Below, piece after piece: positions 1 through 6,834 of a stretch of DNA of 17,200 bases. The DNA lies in contig JABMDH010000086.1 in NCBI GenBank assembly GCA_015904075.1, forward strand, positions 9,575-26,774, written 5' to 3'. The notes under the pieces were generated by a model that saw only the letters and a list, made by a program, of their open reading frames with translations, searched no databases and had not been told where the DNA came from. Both the position numbers and the translations under genes were made by a program. Origin of the DNA: Nitrospira sp. (GTDB lineage: Bacteria; Nitrospirota; Nitrospiria; Nitrospirales; Nitrospiraceae). Each line of letters begins with the position of its first letter. Position 1 is the stretch's first letter.

Positions 1-845
1 CGAATAGCGCCGCGGCGAAAGTTGTCGTGGAGGAGAGACCGCTCTTCATCGGACAATCGCGCATGGTAATAGCCGACTGACTGGTGTGAATACCTGAGCA
101 TGCCCGCCACTTCTTCGACGGTCCGGCGCGTAGCGCAATAGACCACAATAGAACCTGCCTGGCAGTCGTTGACCATGCGGTCCAACGCCGCCAATTTGTC
201 CTGACGAGAGAGACAGTCACGTACGGATAGGGCGAGATTCTCACGGCGAAATCCGGTGACCAAATGGAGAGGTTCTCGCAGCAGTAACCGCTCGCTGATG
301 TCGGTTTGGACCCGTGATGTGGCCGTGGCGGTCAAGGCAAGACATGGAGGGTGATTGAGTTCCTGGCGCAGTTTCCCAAGCTTCATATAGTCGGGTCTGA
401 AATCGTGGCCCCACTGAGAAATGCAATGCGCTTCGTCGATGACCAGCAAAGAAATGAGGCAGGAGCGCAGCAGGCGCACAAATCCCTCATGTTGCATTCG
501 TTCCGGTGCCAGGTAGAGAAGTTTGAGGCGCTGTAAGCGCAGTGATGACACAACGAGATCCCTCTCCCGCTCAGAGAGGCCGGAATGAAATGCGGCTACC
601 GCAATATTGAGATGTGTGAGACCTGCCACCTGATCCTGCATCAAGGCAATGAGGGGGGACACGACGAGGGTTAGTCCCGGCAAAAGAGTGGCCGGTAGCT
701 GGTAGCACAATGACTTGCCCTGGCCGGTGGGCATGACGGCCAGCGCATCGCGCCTGGCCAACACGGTGCGAATGACCTCTTCCTGTCCGGGCCGAAACCC
801 TGCAAAACCAAACTGGCGTCTGAGCTGTCGTGTAAGGTCATCCAC
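1..845 (-). CDS. recQ: RecQ-family ATP-dependent DNA helicase, 3' end outside window
   Basis: About 281 codons of a superfamily 2 DNA helicase that continues past the left edge. I translated it directly from the minus strand. It shows motif 0 (FGFAGFRPGQ, residues 12-21), Walker A (MPTGQGKS, 38-45; the RecQ norm has GGGKS or GAGKS, so Gln at the third position is a mild variant that still fits GxGKS), motif Ia (SPLIALMQDQ, 63-72), the DEAH box (137-140) followed by the RecQ-specific aromatic-rich loop HCISQWGHDFRPDY, motif III TATAT, and the start of the second RecA lobe (VVYCATRR). RecQ enzymes unwind 3'-5' in recombination and fork repair. The first in-frame start after an upstream TAA is GTG at 845-843; no clear Shine-Dalgarno is visible. 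The RQC and HRDC domains, if present, lie outside the window. The gene is downstream of the porin on the same strand. Confidence 0.93.
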   Translation of the reverse strand, partial: MDDLTRQLRRQFGFAGFRPGQEEVIRTVLARRDALAVMPTGQGKSLCYQLPATLLPGLTLVVSPLIALMQDQVAGLTHLNIAVAAFHSGLSERERDLVVSSLRLQRLKLLYLAPERMQHEGFVRLLRSCLISLLVIDEAHCISQWGHDFRPDYMKLGKLRQELNHPPCLALTATATSRVQTDISERLLLREPLHLVTGFRRENLALSVRDCLSRQDKLAALDRMVNDCQAGSIVVYCATRRTVEEVAGMLRYSHQSVGYYHARLSDEERSLLHDNFRRGAI

Positions 846-956
846 AATCAGAGAGGGACAGATTCGAAGGTGTTAGTTAACAGGCTGCGGAGCAACTGGG
901 TTTACACAGAGTACATTGTTGACATCTTACAGATGGCGTTACAGATTCACTCGCGT

Positions 957-1044
957 CAGGATGCTCAAAAGGCCGTCCAGCATATGCGCGAAGCACTTCG
1001 CGCGAAGGCAGGGAACATCGTTGGCGGACTTCTTCAGCATCCTG
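957..1044. repeat. REP/MITE-like palindromic element abutting the porin stop codon
   Basis: An 88-bp element bounded by imperfect inverted ends of about 22 bp: the left end begins CAGGATGCTCAAAAGGCCG and the right end, read on the other strand, begins CAGGATGCTGAAGAAGTCCG. Inside is a perfect 7-bp hairpin GCGCGAA-GCAC-TTCGCGC at 986-1003. The element ends exactly one base before the porin TAA (1045-1047). I recall similar GGATGCT...GTCCGCC palindromes scattered through Nitrospira genomes, but cannot check this. It may act as a transcript 3'-end or terminator structure for the porin on the minus strand. No other copy is visible in this window. Confidence 0.6.
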
Positions 1045-2775
1045 TTAAAAGTTCAACCAGAGTTGTGCATAGGCCCAGGTCTGGTCTTTGCTGGTTCCGA
1101 GGTTCTCCCGGATATAGGGGCCCGTAAAGAGATAGGAGAAGGTTGTCTGAAAAGCCAGCTTTCCGTCCATGAACAGGTGGGTCCAGGTGAAGTCCAGCTC
1201 ATCTCCAAGGTGCTTGGTCGTATTCCCTACCTTGGAAAAGACATAGACGCCTTGGCTTGCGCGGTACCAGTTGTCTTGGGCATTGGCGAGGTTGAGGTTG
1301 GTATACCAGATTTCAATGTGATCGTCCCTTGTCGGTCTGGCTTGGAAATTGGCTGACCAGGTCAAAGTATTTTTCCACCCCTGGACATCCATGTAACCCA
1401 TGTGGATGTGATTGGTGGGGTAGAAGTTTTCAAATGTATTGGCGGTGGTGCAGGTCCCATAGGCCGCGTTCAGCGTACAATTTGCACGGCCGTCACCAGA
1501 GGCGTAGTCAAAATTAAGGGCAAACCGTGGTTTCCAGGCCCAATCGTAGAACGTGTAGCCGATCCAGTTTCTGGTCGCCCACGCATTGATGTGGAGACAC
1601 TTTGTCTGATTTCCTGTCGCACCGCACGGTTCGGTTGCCCCGCCGGTGTCACCCATTTTGCCGAACTGGTAGACCAACTCATTGGAGAAGTCGAACCCGC
1701 CCTTCTTGACGGCAATACGATTTCCAATAACATGCCGCGTTTGATTTCCATGCTTCGGTGTGCCCAAACCTTGAGCGCGGACATCTGTCGAACCGAGATT
1801 GTTCTTGTAGTAGATATAGAAGGGTTCGATCAGGGACCAGGGGACTGCCTTGATCTGGTTATAGAAGACCAGCATGTCGACATCCCCGTGCGCATTTCTC
1901 GCTTGGCCGGTCGCCGGCAGTCCCGTGACCGGGTTGATATTTGGTCCCCCGCTGCCGAGTGCCGCGCCTTGTGGGAGATCAGTCTCAGCAAGCTTGAACC
2001 AGCCGAAGGAGGAATCCATAAAACTCGTGCCGTATTGGGCCATGATTCCATCGAAGGAAAACCCGGTGTTCGCCCAATCGAAGTGTCCCAACAGGCTTTG
2101 ATCACCGAAGACGAGATATTGCCGTCCGGCCTTGATGCCGAGGCCTTGTATTCCGGCAAAATTTCGAACGAGCATGTAACCTGCTCGTATTCCGAGTGAG
2201 CAGGCTGATTTGCCGGTACTGAGAGCGGGAGCGCAGGTATGATTGATCGGATCCCCGTTCCCGCCCCATGTGCGGGAATCGATGAATTCGAAATACAGAT
2301 TCACATCGGGAGAGACGTCATAACCAATACCGAATCGGGTCATCTGTTGAACAAATGAATCGTTGGCGTTGCCTGTGAAATGGTTGGCCGTTCCCAGAGG
2401 ACCGTTACAGTTTCCTCCGCTTCCGATCCCTCCGCCGAAACAGAGATTGTTTCTATATTCAGGACGGACGCGAAGATCTGCGCGGATCCAGAGGTTCTTG
2501 AGGTCAAAATTCGTGCCGATTTTCGGGTCGAATAGCTCGTATCGCTCCTTGAGAGGAATGCCCCGGCCGATGACGATGATATTGGTGATTCGTTCACCTT
2601 CCGGTATTTCAAGGGCCGCATCGACGATCGTGGCGGTGGCTACGAGGAGTGCTGGACCAAAAGCAACGGCAAGTAAAAATGCGCGTATCCCGAGTTGCCC
2701 GTTCCTGGTGTGGGAACCGAGCCCGGTGTGCTTCTGGTGTCCGGGATGGAAAAGTAACGAGAAAAAAAATCTCAC
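1045..2775 (-). CDS. Alginate-export-type outer-membrane porin (intact copy)
   Basis: A 576-residue predicted outer-membrane beta-barrel. Residues 1-29 form a long positively charged n-region, 30-50 a hydrophobic core, with probable signal cleavage near A53/A54. The mature part has alternating aromatic strands, Gly/Asn-rich turns and the IRADLRVRPEYRNN segment typical of the alginate_exp-like porin family, and it ends AYAQLWLNF; the terminal Phe is the usual BAM recognition residue. Cysteines (for example CFGGG, NHTCAP and CSLG) may form loop disulfides. The start is GTG at 2775, with AAGGA 11 nt upstream and no other usable start before the signal core. It lies 55 bp behind the tatB-like gene, probably in one transcript. 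A paralogue about 90% identical by eye, but truncated, lies at 15366-16919. The substrate is unknown; alginate is only the family name. There is no twin-arginine motif, so Sec export is expected. Confidence 0.72.
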   Translation of the reverse strand: MRFFFSLLFHPGHQKHTGLGSHTRNGQLGIRAFLLAVAFGPALLVATATIVDAALEIPEGERITNIIVIGRGIPLKERYELFDPKIGTNFDLKNLWIRADLRVRPEYRNNLCFGGGIGSGGNCNGPLGTANHFTGNANDSFVQQMTRFGIGYDVSPDVNLYFEFIDSRTWGGNGDPINHTCAPALSTGKSACSLGIRAGYMLVRNFAGIQGLGIKAGRQYLVFGDQSLLGHFDWANTGFSFDGIMAQYGTSFMDSSFGWFKLAETDLPQGAALGSGGPNINPVTGLPATGQARNAHGDVDMLVFYNQIKAVPWSLIEPFYIYYKNNLGSTDVRAQGLGTPKHGNQTRHVIGNRIAVKKGGFDFSNELVYQFGKMGDTGGATEPCGATGNQTKCLHINAWATRNWIGYTFYDWAWKPRFALNFDYASGDGRANCTLNAAYGTCTTANTFENFYPTNHIHMGYMDVQGWKNTLTWSANFQARPTRDDHIEIWYTNLNLANAQDNWYRASQGVYVFSKVGNTTKHLGDELDFTWTHLFMDGKLAFQTTFSYLFTGPYIRENLGTSKDQTWAYAQLWLNF

Positions 2776-3056
2776 GTAACGGTGGTTCCTTGAGGCTAGT
2801 GATAGAGCGGCGGGCAGTGATGGTGCACGATCAAACCTGACCCGGCTGGCCTGTACCTTTGTCTTCGGCCTGTTTGGCTGCGGCGTTGAGTTCCTCTTCC
2901 GTTTCTTTCAGCGATGCCTGGAAGTCCTGTTCAACCATTTTGACTTCTTGTTGAATGAGATTCAACTCGGGTTCGACAGATTTCCGGAGATCTTCGGTCG
3001 CATCCTTGAATCCTTTGAATGCTTTTCCAACTTGTCGCCCCACTTCCGGCAGCTGT
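1421..3056. repeat. Left copy of a 1.6-kb direct repeat (porin + tatB-like module)
   Basis: This stretch aligns base for base with 15565-17200 at a constant offset of 14,144 at both ends, so there is no net indel. Segments compared by eye are roughly 85-92% identical. It covers the first 451 porin codons, the porin-tat spacer and most of the tatB-like gene. The similarity stops abruptly at 1421 on the left. On the right it is limited only by the window edge. Confidence 0.9.
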
Positions 3057-3124
3057 TTGGGGCCGAAGAGGAGAAACGCGATCACCAGAATAATAAGGAC
3101 TTCCCCTGCTCCTAGTCCAAACAT
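2831..3124 (-). CDS. Twin-arginine translocase TatA/TatB-family subunit, TatB-like
   Basis: About 97 residues from ATG 3124 (MFGLGAGEVL). It has an N-terminal transmembrane helix carrying a Glu (residue 7), a Gly-Pro hinge (LLFGPKQLPEVG), an amphipathic helix (GKAFKGFKDA) and a long charged helix (ELNLIQQEVK...ETEEEL). The Glu in the membrane segment, the GP hinge and the long acidic helix look more like TatB than the TatA gene just upstream, but TatA and TatB are hard to separate by sequence alone. An in-frame ATG at 3163 would add 13 hydrophilic residues before the membrane helix and is less likely. Role: docking or pore-forming subunit for export of folded Tat substrates, working with TatC, which is not in this window. 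A second copy begins at the right window edge. Sequence before the start shares AAATGCGTGAT (plus strand, 3138-3148) with the tatA upstream region. Confidence 0.8.
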   Translation of the reverse strand: MFGLGAGEVLIILVIAFLLFGPKQLPEVGRQVGKAFKGFKDATEDLRKSVEPELNLIQQEVKMVEQDFQASLKETEEELNAAAKQAEDKGTGQPGQV

Positions 3125-3198
3125 GGTGTATCGCCGGAAATGCGTGATTGATTCGGGCGGCATGTAATCGCCGCTCGCTGCGCATGAATCAGGTTTTC

Positions 3199-3477
3199 TT
3201 ATCCTTGTTTGACGTGCCCTGGTTGTGGGGATTTCGGCGCAGATGAAGGCGCGGCTTCCGGTTGTGCGGCGGCTGCATTGGCTGAAACGCCCGGGGCTTG
3301 TTGAGACTGTTCAGTCGGCGTGACGTCGATCGCGTCTGCTTCGTGCACGGTCTTCTTAAATCCTTTGATGGCTTTTCCAAGCCCTTCGCCCAGTTGCGGC
3401 AGCTTGCCGGCGCCGAAAATGATCAGGACGATCACCAGGATCAGCAGTAATTCCATCCATCCGAACGAACCGAACAT
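3199..3477 (-). CDS. tatA: Twin-arginine translocase subunit TatA
   Basis: A 92-residue protein starting [18 protein letters not shown], with one transmembrane helix, the [22 protein letters not shown] hinge and amphipathic helix of TatA, and a Pro/Ala-rich hydrophilic tail (Ala-Gln-Pro-rich to PGHVKQG). ATG 3477 is chosen because GAGG sits 6 nt upstream and the FG start matches the family; a TTG at 3489 would add four residues. TatA oligomerises to let folded precursors cross the inner membrane. It is followed after 74 bp by the TatB-like gene and preceded by its own candidate promoter, so tatA, tatB-like and the porin may form one transcript. Confidence 0.9.
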   Translation of the reverse strand: MFGSFGWMELLLILVIVLIIFGAGKLPQLGEGLGKAIKGFKKTVHEADAIDVTPTEQSQQAPGVSANAAAAQPEAAPSSAPKSPQPGHVKQG

Positions 3478-3537
3478 GTCAAACCTCAAATGCGTGATGA
3501 ACCTGGGAAACGGCCGGGACCATTACTGTAGAGAGAG

Positions 3538-3565
3538 GCTATACGAAGGTTCTGGATCAAGTCAA
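3538..3565 (-). promoter_or_regulatory. Candidate sigma-70 promoter for tatA
   Basis: On the minus strand TTGACT (3565-3560) is followed after 16 bp by TATAGC (3543-3538), a 5/6 and a 4/6 match to the housekeeping -35 and -10 boxes. It lies in the 118-bp gap between the mnmA stop and the tatA start, which would give a leader of about 55 nt. Its presence suggests that tatA onwards can be transcribed independently of mnmA. Confidence 0.5.
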
Positions 3566-3595
3566 GGGAAGGTATTGCCGGAATGACGGAAGATG

Positions 3596-4678
3596 TTAGA
3601 ACGGTTGAATGATGCCGCCTCCCAGGACTTCATGGTCTCGATAAAATACGGCAGATTGTCCTGGGCTGAGTGCCCGTTGGGGTGTATGGAACTGGATGCG
3701 GAGGGTAGAGGAATTCATCGGGTAGATTGTTGCCGGCGTTGTCGGCGTGGCATACCGGACCTTGACCTCGACATCAGTCGGTCCATTCTGGATCGACGAT
3801 GTAAAAAGGTTGAGATCACTCACGTCGCAGGTGTTTCGATAGAGTGATTCTTCGGGGCCAAGCATGACCGTATTTGTCGCGGGTACGACCGATTGGACAT
3901 ACAGACGCTGGCCTGTGGAGACACCGAGCCCACGTCGTTGCCCGGGAGTATAAAAGGCGATTCCCTCATGCTGGCCAAGCGAACGGCCCGTTTCATCGAT
4001 AAAGGATCCAGGCTTTTTGGCCTGGGGGGTTTCCCTTTCGATAAAGGTTCGATAGTCCCCGTGACTGACAAAGCAAATCTCCTGACTTTCCTTCAATTCA
4101 TCAGCGGGGAGGCCGAGCGCTTCCGCTTCCTGCCAGACTTCCGCCTTTTGCATGCCGCCGACCGGAAACAGAAGGTGTGAGAGCCAGACGGGTTTCAGCC
4201 GATAGAGAAAGTAGCTCTGGTCTTTCTTTAAATCGGCGGAACGATGGAGCAGACAAGATCCGTTATGCTGGTGTACCCGTACATAATGACCGGTGGCGAC
4301 ATAAGGAATGTTTCTCGATTCAGCTAGAGCGATCAGGCCCTGGATCTTGACCCGCTCGTTGCAACGGACGCAGGGATTGGGCGTGGTGCCATGGGTGTAT
4401 CCATGGAGAAAGTCCTCGATAACTTTTGTGCGAAATGTATCCCGGCTGTCGATGACTTCATAGGGGATATTCAGTGTCTTGGCAACATGTTTGGCAATCC
4501 CGATCTTGCAACATCCGCGCTCCTGCCACTTTTTTGAAGCGGCAACAGTTTCGTCTTCATGTTCCCAGACCTGGAGTGTGACGCCATGCACATCGTAGCC
4601 CTGGCGAACGAGCAGCGCTGCGGCGACGGAGCTATCGACTCCGCCGCTCATACCGAGGAGAACAGTCTGACGGCTCAT
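3596..4678 (-). CDS. mnmA: tRNA-specific 2-thiouridylase MnmA
   Basis: A 360-residue, full-length enzyme that inserts sulfur at C2 of wobble uridine 34 in tRNAs for Lys, Glu and Gln, using ATP to adenylate the base and a persulfide relay for sulfur. The PP-loop SGGVDSS is at residues 11-17. The catalytic cysteine pair is C103 (NPCVRCN) and C202 (QEICFVSHGDY). The central domain carries GHYVR and KDQSYFLYR, and the C-terminal beta-barrel ends GGGIIQPF. The ATG at 4678 gives the canonical N-terminus MSRQTVLLGMSGG. No Shine-Dalgarno is visible, and a TACAAT box (plus-strand 4687-4692) sits so close that the transcript could be leaderless. It shares the window with mnmE and mnmG, whose C5 modification targets the same nucleotide. 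It is 85 bp downstream of a bactofilin gene. Confidence 0.96.
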   Translation of the reverse strand: MSRQTVLLGMSGGVDSSVAAALLVRQGYDVHGVTLQVWEHEDETVAASKKWQERGCCKIGIAKHVAKTLNIPYEVIDSRDTFRTKVIEDFLHGYTHGTTPNPCVRCNERVKIQGLIALAESRNIPYVATGHYVRVHQHNGSCLLHRSADLKKDQSYFLYRLKPVWLSHLLFPVGGMQKAEVWQEAEALGLPADELKESQEICFVSHGDYRTFIERETPQAKKPGSFIDETGRSLGQHEGIAFYTPGQRRGLGVSTGQRLYVQSVVPATNTVMLGPEESLYRNTCDVSDLNLFTSSIQNGPTDVEVKVRYATPTTPATIYPMNSSTLRIQFHTPQRALSPGQSAVFYRDHEVLGGGIIQPF

Positions 4679-4763
4679 AGCGTGCTATTGTACACAGGGG
4701 GTCGTGAGAAGAGCTAGTCCGGATTCTTCATGTCTGCGTCATAGAGGGGCATGAGGAATGTGA

Positions 4764-5213
4764 CTAGAGGTCAGAAGAACGAATTCTGCCGCGATGGGAA
4801 GTCAGATCGTAGACATTTTTATTAGGTGAGGGCGGTTCCTCATCCACCCATTTATGGGCTCCCATATCGCACATTCCATGGAAATGGGCGCCGTCTTCGA
4901 TGGCAATGGCGGGAGTCCGAATGTCGCCGATAAGTATGCCGGGTTTCAGGATCTGAATCTTTTCAGCGGCGGTGACGGTTCCGTTGATTTTTCCACTCGT
5001 CACCACCGTTTTTGCGGATACTATCCCTTTGATCACCGCATGTTCCCCCACGATCAAGGTTCCGGTGGTTCGGATTTCGCCTTCAGCTTTTCCGTCGATG
5101 CGTATCGTTGCGTTAAAATGAATGACGCCCTTGAAGTCGACACCCTTCCCGAGAAAAGTAAAGTTCTCACCGTCGACGTTGTCCTGAGCACTATTTTCGC
5201 TCATGGCCCACAT
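4764..5213 (-). CDS. Bactofilin (second of a tandem pair)
   Basis: About 149 residues with the central bactofilin (DUF583) beta-helix from about 18 to 115: FLGKGVDFKGVIHFNATIRI, then repeating hydrophobic-Gly turns (GEIRTTGTLIVGE, AVIKGIVSAKTVVTSGKINGTV, KIQILKPGILIGDIRTP). The flanks are short and polar, with a C-terminal tail rich in Pro, Asn and Arg. Bactofilins polymerise into nucleotide-independent filaments used as scaffolds for morphology, polarity or chromosome organisation. The ATG at 5213 is 12 nt from AAAGGAG; ATG 5204 (MSEN) is an alternative. It lies 116 bp downstream of a paralogous bactofilin, with a perfect hairpin in the gap. The core resembles its neighbour clearly, but the termini differ, suggesting an old duplication with different partners. 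Confidence 0.9.
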   Translation of the reverse strand: MWAMSENSAQDNVDGENFTFLGKGVDFKGVIHFNATIRIDGKAEGEIRTTGTLIVGEHAVIKGIVSAKTVVTSGKINGTVTAAEKIQILKPGILIGDIRTPAIAIEDGAHFHGMCDMGAHKWVDEEPPSPNKNVYDLTSHRGRIRSSDL

Positions 5214-5232
5214 AAATATGGTCCGCTCCTTT

Positions 5233-5254
5233 CACGCCGCCTAATAGCGGCGTG
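5233..5254. other. Perfect 8-bp hairpin between the two bactofilin genes
   Basis: CACGCCGC-CTAATA-GCGGCGTG, an 8-bp GC-rich stem with a 6-nt loop. In the minus-strand transcript it sits just before AAAGGAG, the likely ribosome binding site of the downstream bactofilin. No T-tract follows on either strand, so it is not a typical intrinsic terminator. A role in RNA processing, transcript stability or differential expression is possible. Confidence 0.6.
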
Positions 5255-5329
5255 TCCTCAGGGTGTCTCGGCAGGAGGTAGAGTCAACAGTAAATAATGT
5301 CTAGGTGCAAAACTATTGTGAAACAGGCG

Positions 5330-5803
5330 TTAGTTGGCGATTCGCTTGACCGACGGTTGCTCCGACTGGGTCACGGCCCGAAGCGCCGGCTCTCGTTGCG
5401 TGTCGCGAGCCCCTTGGGTCATTTCGAGTGTGCCGTTGAAGACTACGCCTTCTTCGATCGACAACATGGGGGTCTTCACACCCCCGTTGATGACAGCGGG
5501 AGCTCTCAATTTGAGCTTCTCTTTTATATGAATATCTCCGGTGATCTTTCCCTTACAGATTAGGGTTCCTGCTGTTACTTTTGCTTTGAGGACCGCATCT
5601 TCTCCGACCAGCAGCACGCCATCAGTCGTGATCTCACCATCTAGAGATCCATCAATTCGTACCGTTCCCGAGTATGTAATGGCACCTTTGAAATCAACAC
5701 CCTTCCCGATGAAGGCGCTGACATCTTCTCTTGTTTCTACTCGTGCGGGCGTGAGGCTCGGCCCATTTTCCTCCGTACCATCTTGCTTCTCAGGCTTCCA
5801 CAT
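5330..5803 (-). CDS. Bactofilin (first of a tandem pair)
   Basis: A 157-residue polymer-forming bactofilin. A polar N-terminal tail (1-28) leads into the beta-helix core from FIGKGVDFKGAITYSGTVRI through DGEITTDGVLLVGEDAVL, KAKVTAGTLICKGKITGDI and KLKLRAPAVINGGVKTPMLSIEEG, ending in a Gln/Arg-rich tail. The start is well supported: ATG 5803 has AGGAGGAG 7 nt upstream. It follows parB by 179 bp on the same strand and precedes a second bactofilin. In Myxococcus xanthus bactofilins encoded beside parAB organise the ParABS system at subpolar regions; the same neighbourhood here suggests, but does not prove, a similar link. Confidence 0.91.
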   Translation of the reverse strand: MWKPEKQDGTEENGPSLTPARVETREDVSAFIGKGVDFKGAITYSGTVRIDGSLDGEITTDGVLLVGEDAVLKAKVTAGTLICKGKITGDIHIKEKLKLRAPAVINGGVKTPMLSIEEGVVFNGTLEMTQGARDTQREPALRAVTQSEQPSVKRIAN

Positions 5804-5975
5804 ATGGATCTCCTCCTCATCGTGTCCGGATTGTGTCCGGCCAAATTAAGTGCAGCGAGTGTTTATGTGCACTATCGTGGTTGTATTGGTCTCTTCAGGT
5901 AGCAAATGTAGCGGAAATTTATGGAAAAGCAAGAAGTATGTCCTTTCCGCTTGTACTCGAGCAACTGAAATGGAG

Positions 5976-6004
5976 CGAGGGCTTACTCTGAGAGTAGACC
6001 CTCG
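5976..6004. terminator. Strong hairpin straddling the parB stop codon
   Basis: Two 14-nt arms, CGAGGGcttACTCT-type and its near-perfect complement, are separated by one base (5990), with only a two-base mismatch in the middle (CT facing GA). The structure includes the last codons and the TAA of parB. In minus-strand RNA it is followed by CTCCATTTCAG with no clear U-run. It could terminate or attenuate transcription, or stabilise the upstream message, between parB and the bactofilin genes. The structure is visible; the terminator label is a guess. Confidence 0.45.
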
Positions 6005-6834
6005 ACGATACCATCCAATTGCTGTGCTGAAAAATACTGAATGGTTATTGTTCCGCCCTGACCTCTAGGCACGATATGCACTTTCGTCCCTAGTTTCTTT
6101 TGTAATCGCATTTCGAGTGCATTCCATTCAGAATTTACCTGGGTCTTGCGAGATCGCCTTCTTGTAACTAGTGAAGAATCAACGAGTTTTTCAGTTTCTC
6201 TCACGGAAAGTCCATGAGAGACCACCATTGTGGATACTTGCATCTGCTGTTCAGGGGACTCCAGACCAAGGATAACTTTTGCATGGCCGGCTGACAGAGT
6301 CCCGTTCTCCACGAGTTTCTGAGCTTCTGGGTGGAGATGTGTCAGGCGCACTGCATTAGCGACTGAGGATCTGTCGCACCCAACTTTGTGAGCAATGGCA
6401 TCTTGCGTCAGTCCAAATTCGTTCATCATCCGTGAATAGGCACGGGCCGTTTCCATCGGATTCAAGTCCTCGCGTTGTATATTTTCTACTAATGCAATCA
6501 GCAGAGACTCTTGATCACTACAATTCCTGACTACAGCTTGAATCGTTTCAAGACCAGCTTCTTTTGAGGCGCGCCATCGTCGCTCACCGGCGATGAGCTC
6601 AAAGATTCCATCGCCTTTGCGGCGCACCATAATGGGCTGTAGGATACCGCTCTCCTTGATAGAGGCGGCCAATTCGGCGAGTTCTCCTGGGGCAAAATAA
6701 TGCCGTGGTTGATATCGGTTGGGAACGATGTCAGTAATTCGTATGTGCTGTACGTCGCTGGCCTCAACCGGTTGGTTCACAGCCACTGACGGCAAGAGAG
6801 CATCGAGTCCTCTACCGAGCGCTTTCTTTTCCAT
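5983..6834 (-). CDS. parB: Chromosome partitioning protein ParB (CTPase, parS-binding)
   Basis: A 283-residue ParB/Spo0J. The N-terminal basic segment ALGRGLDALLPS contacts ParA. The ParB/Srx CTP-binding domain carries the GERRWRA motif near residue 85 and ENIQREDLNPMETARAY. A helix-turn-helix (LTQDAIAHKVGCDRSSVANAVRL) reads parS, followed by NGTLSAGHAKVILGL and a C-terminal dimerisation segment. ParB loads at parS, closes with CTP into a sliding clamp and recruits ParA and SMC. The ATG at 6834 lies inside the end of parA (23-bp overlap) and has AAGGAG 10 nt upstream, which points to translational coupling. Two perfect parS sites lie at 7654 and 8332, and a degenerate one in yidC. A hairpin covers its stop codon. 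Confidence 0.97.
   Translation of the reverse strand: MEKKALGRGLDALLPSVAVNQPVEASDVQHIRITDIVPNRYQPRHYFAPGELAELAASIKESGILQPIMVRRKGDGIFELIAGERRWRASKEAGLETIQAVVRNCSDQESLLIALVENIQREDLNPMETARAYSRMMNEFGLTQDAIAHKVGCDRSSVANAVRLTHLHPEAQKLVENGTLSAGHAKVILGLESPEQQMQVSTMVVSHGLSVRETEKLVDSSLVTRRRSRKTQVNSEWNALEMRLQKKLGTKVHIVPRGQGGTITIQYFSAQQLDGIVEGLLSE

Noticed and set aside
839..847. TCATCCACA resembling a DnaA box
   Set aside because: A single isolated near-match inside the recQ start, with no cluster or A/T-rich unwinding region.
919..948. TTGACA box and TTACAGAT direct repeat on the plus strand in the recQ-porin gap
   Set aside because: No matching -10 box and no plus-strand gene downstream.
1402..2199. 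265-codon plus-strand open frame antisense to the intact porin
   Set aside because: The same frame is open in both porin copies because of the porin's codon bias; it has no signal, domain or convincing start, and changes follow the porin frame.
5822..5841. Direct repeat GTGTCCGG twice, 11 bp apart, upstream of a bactofilin
   Set aside because: Too short and only two units; no link to a promoter could be shown.
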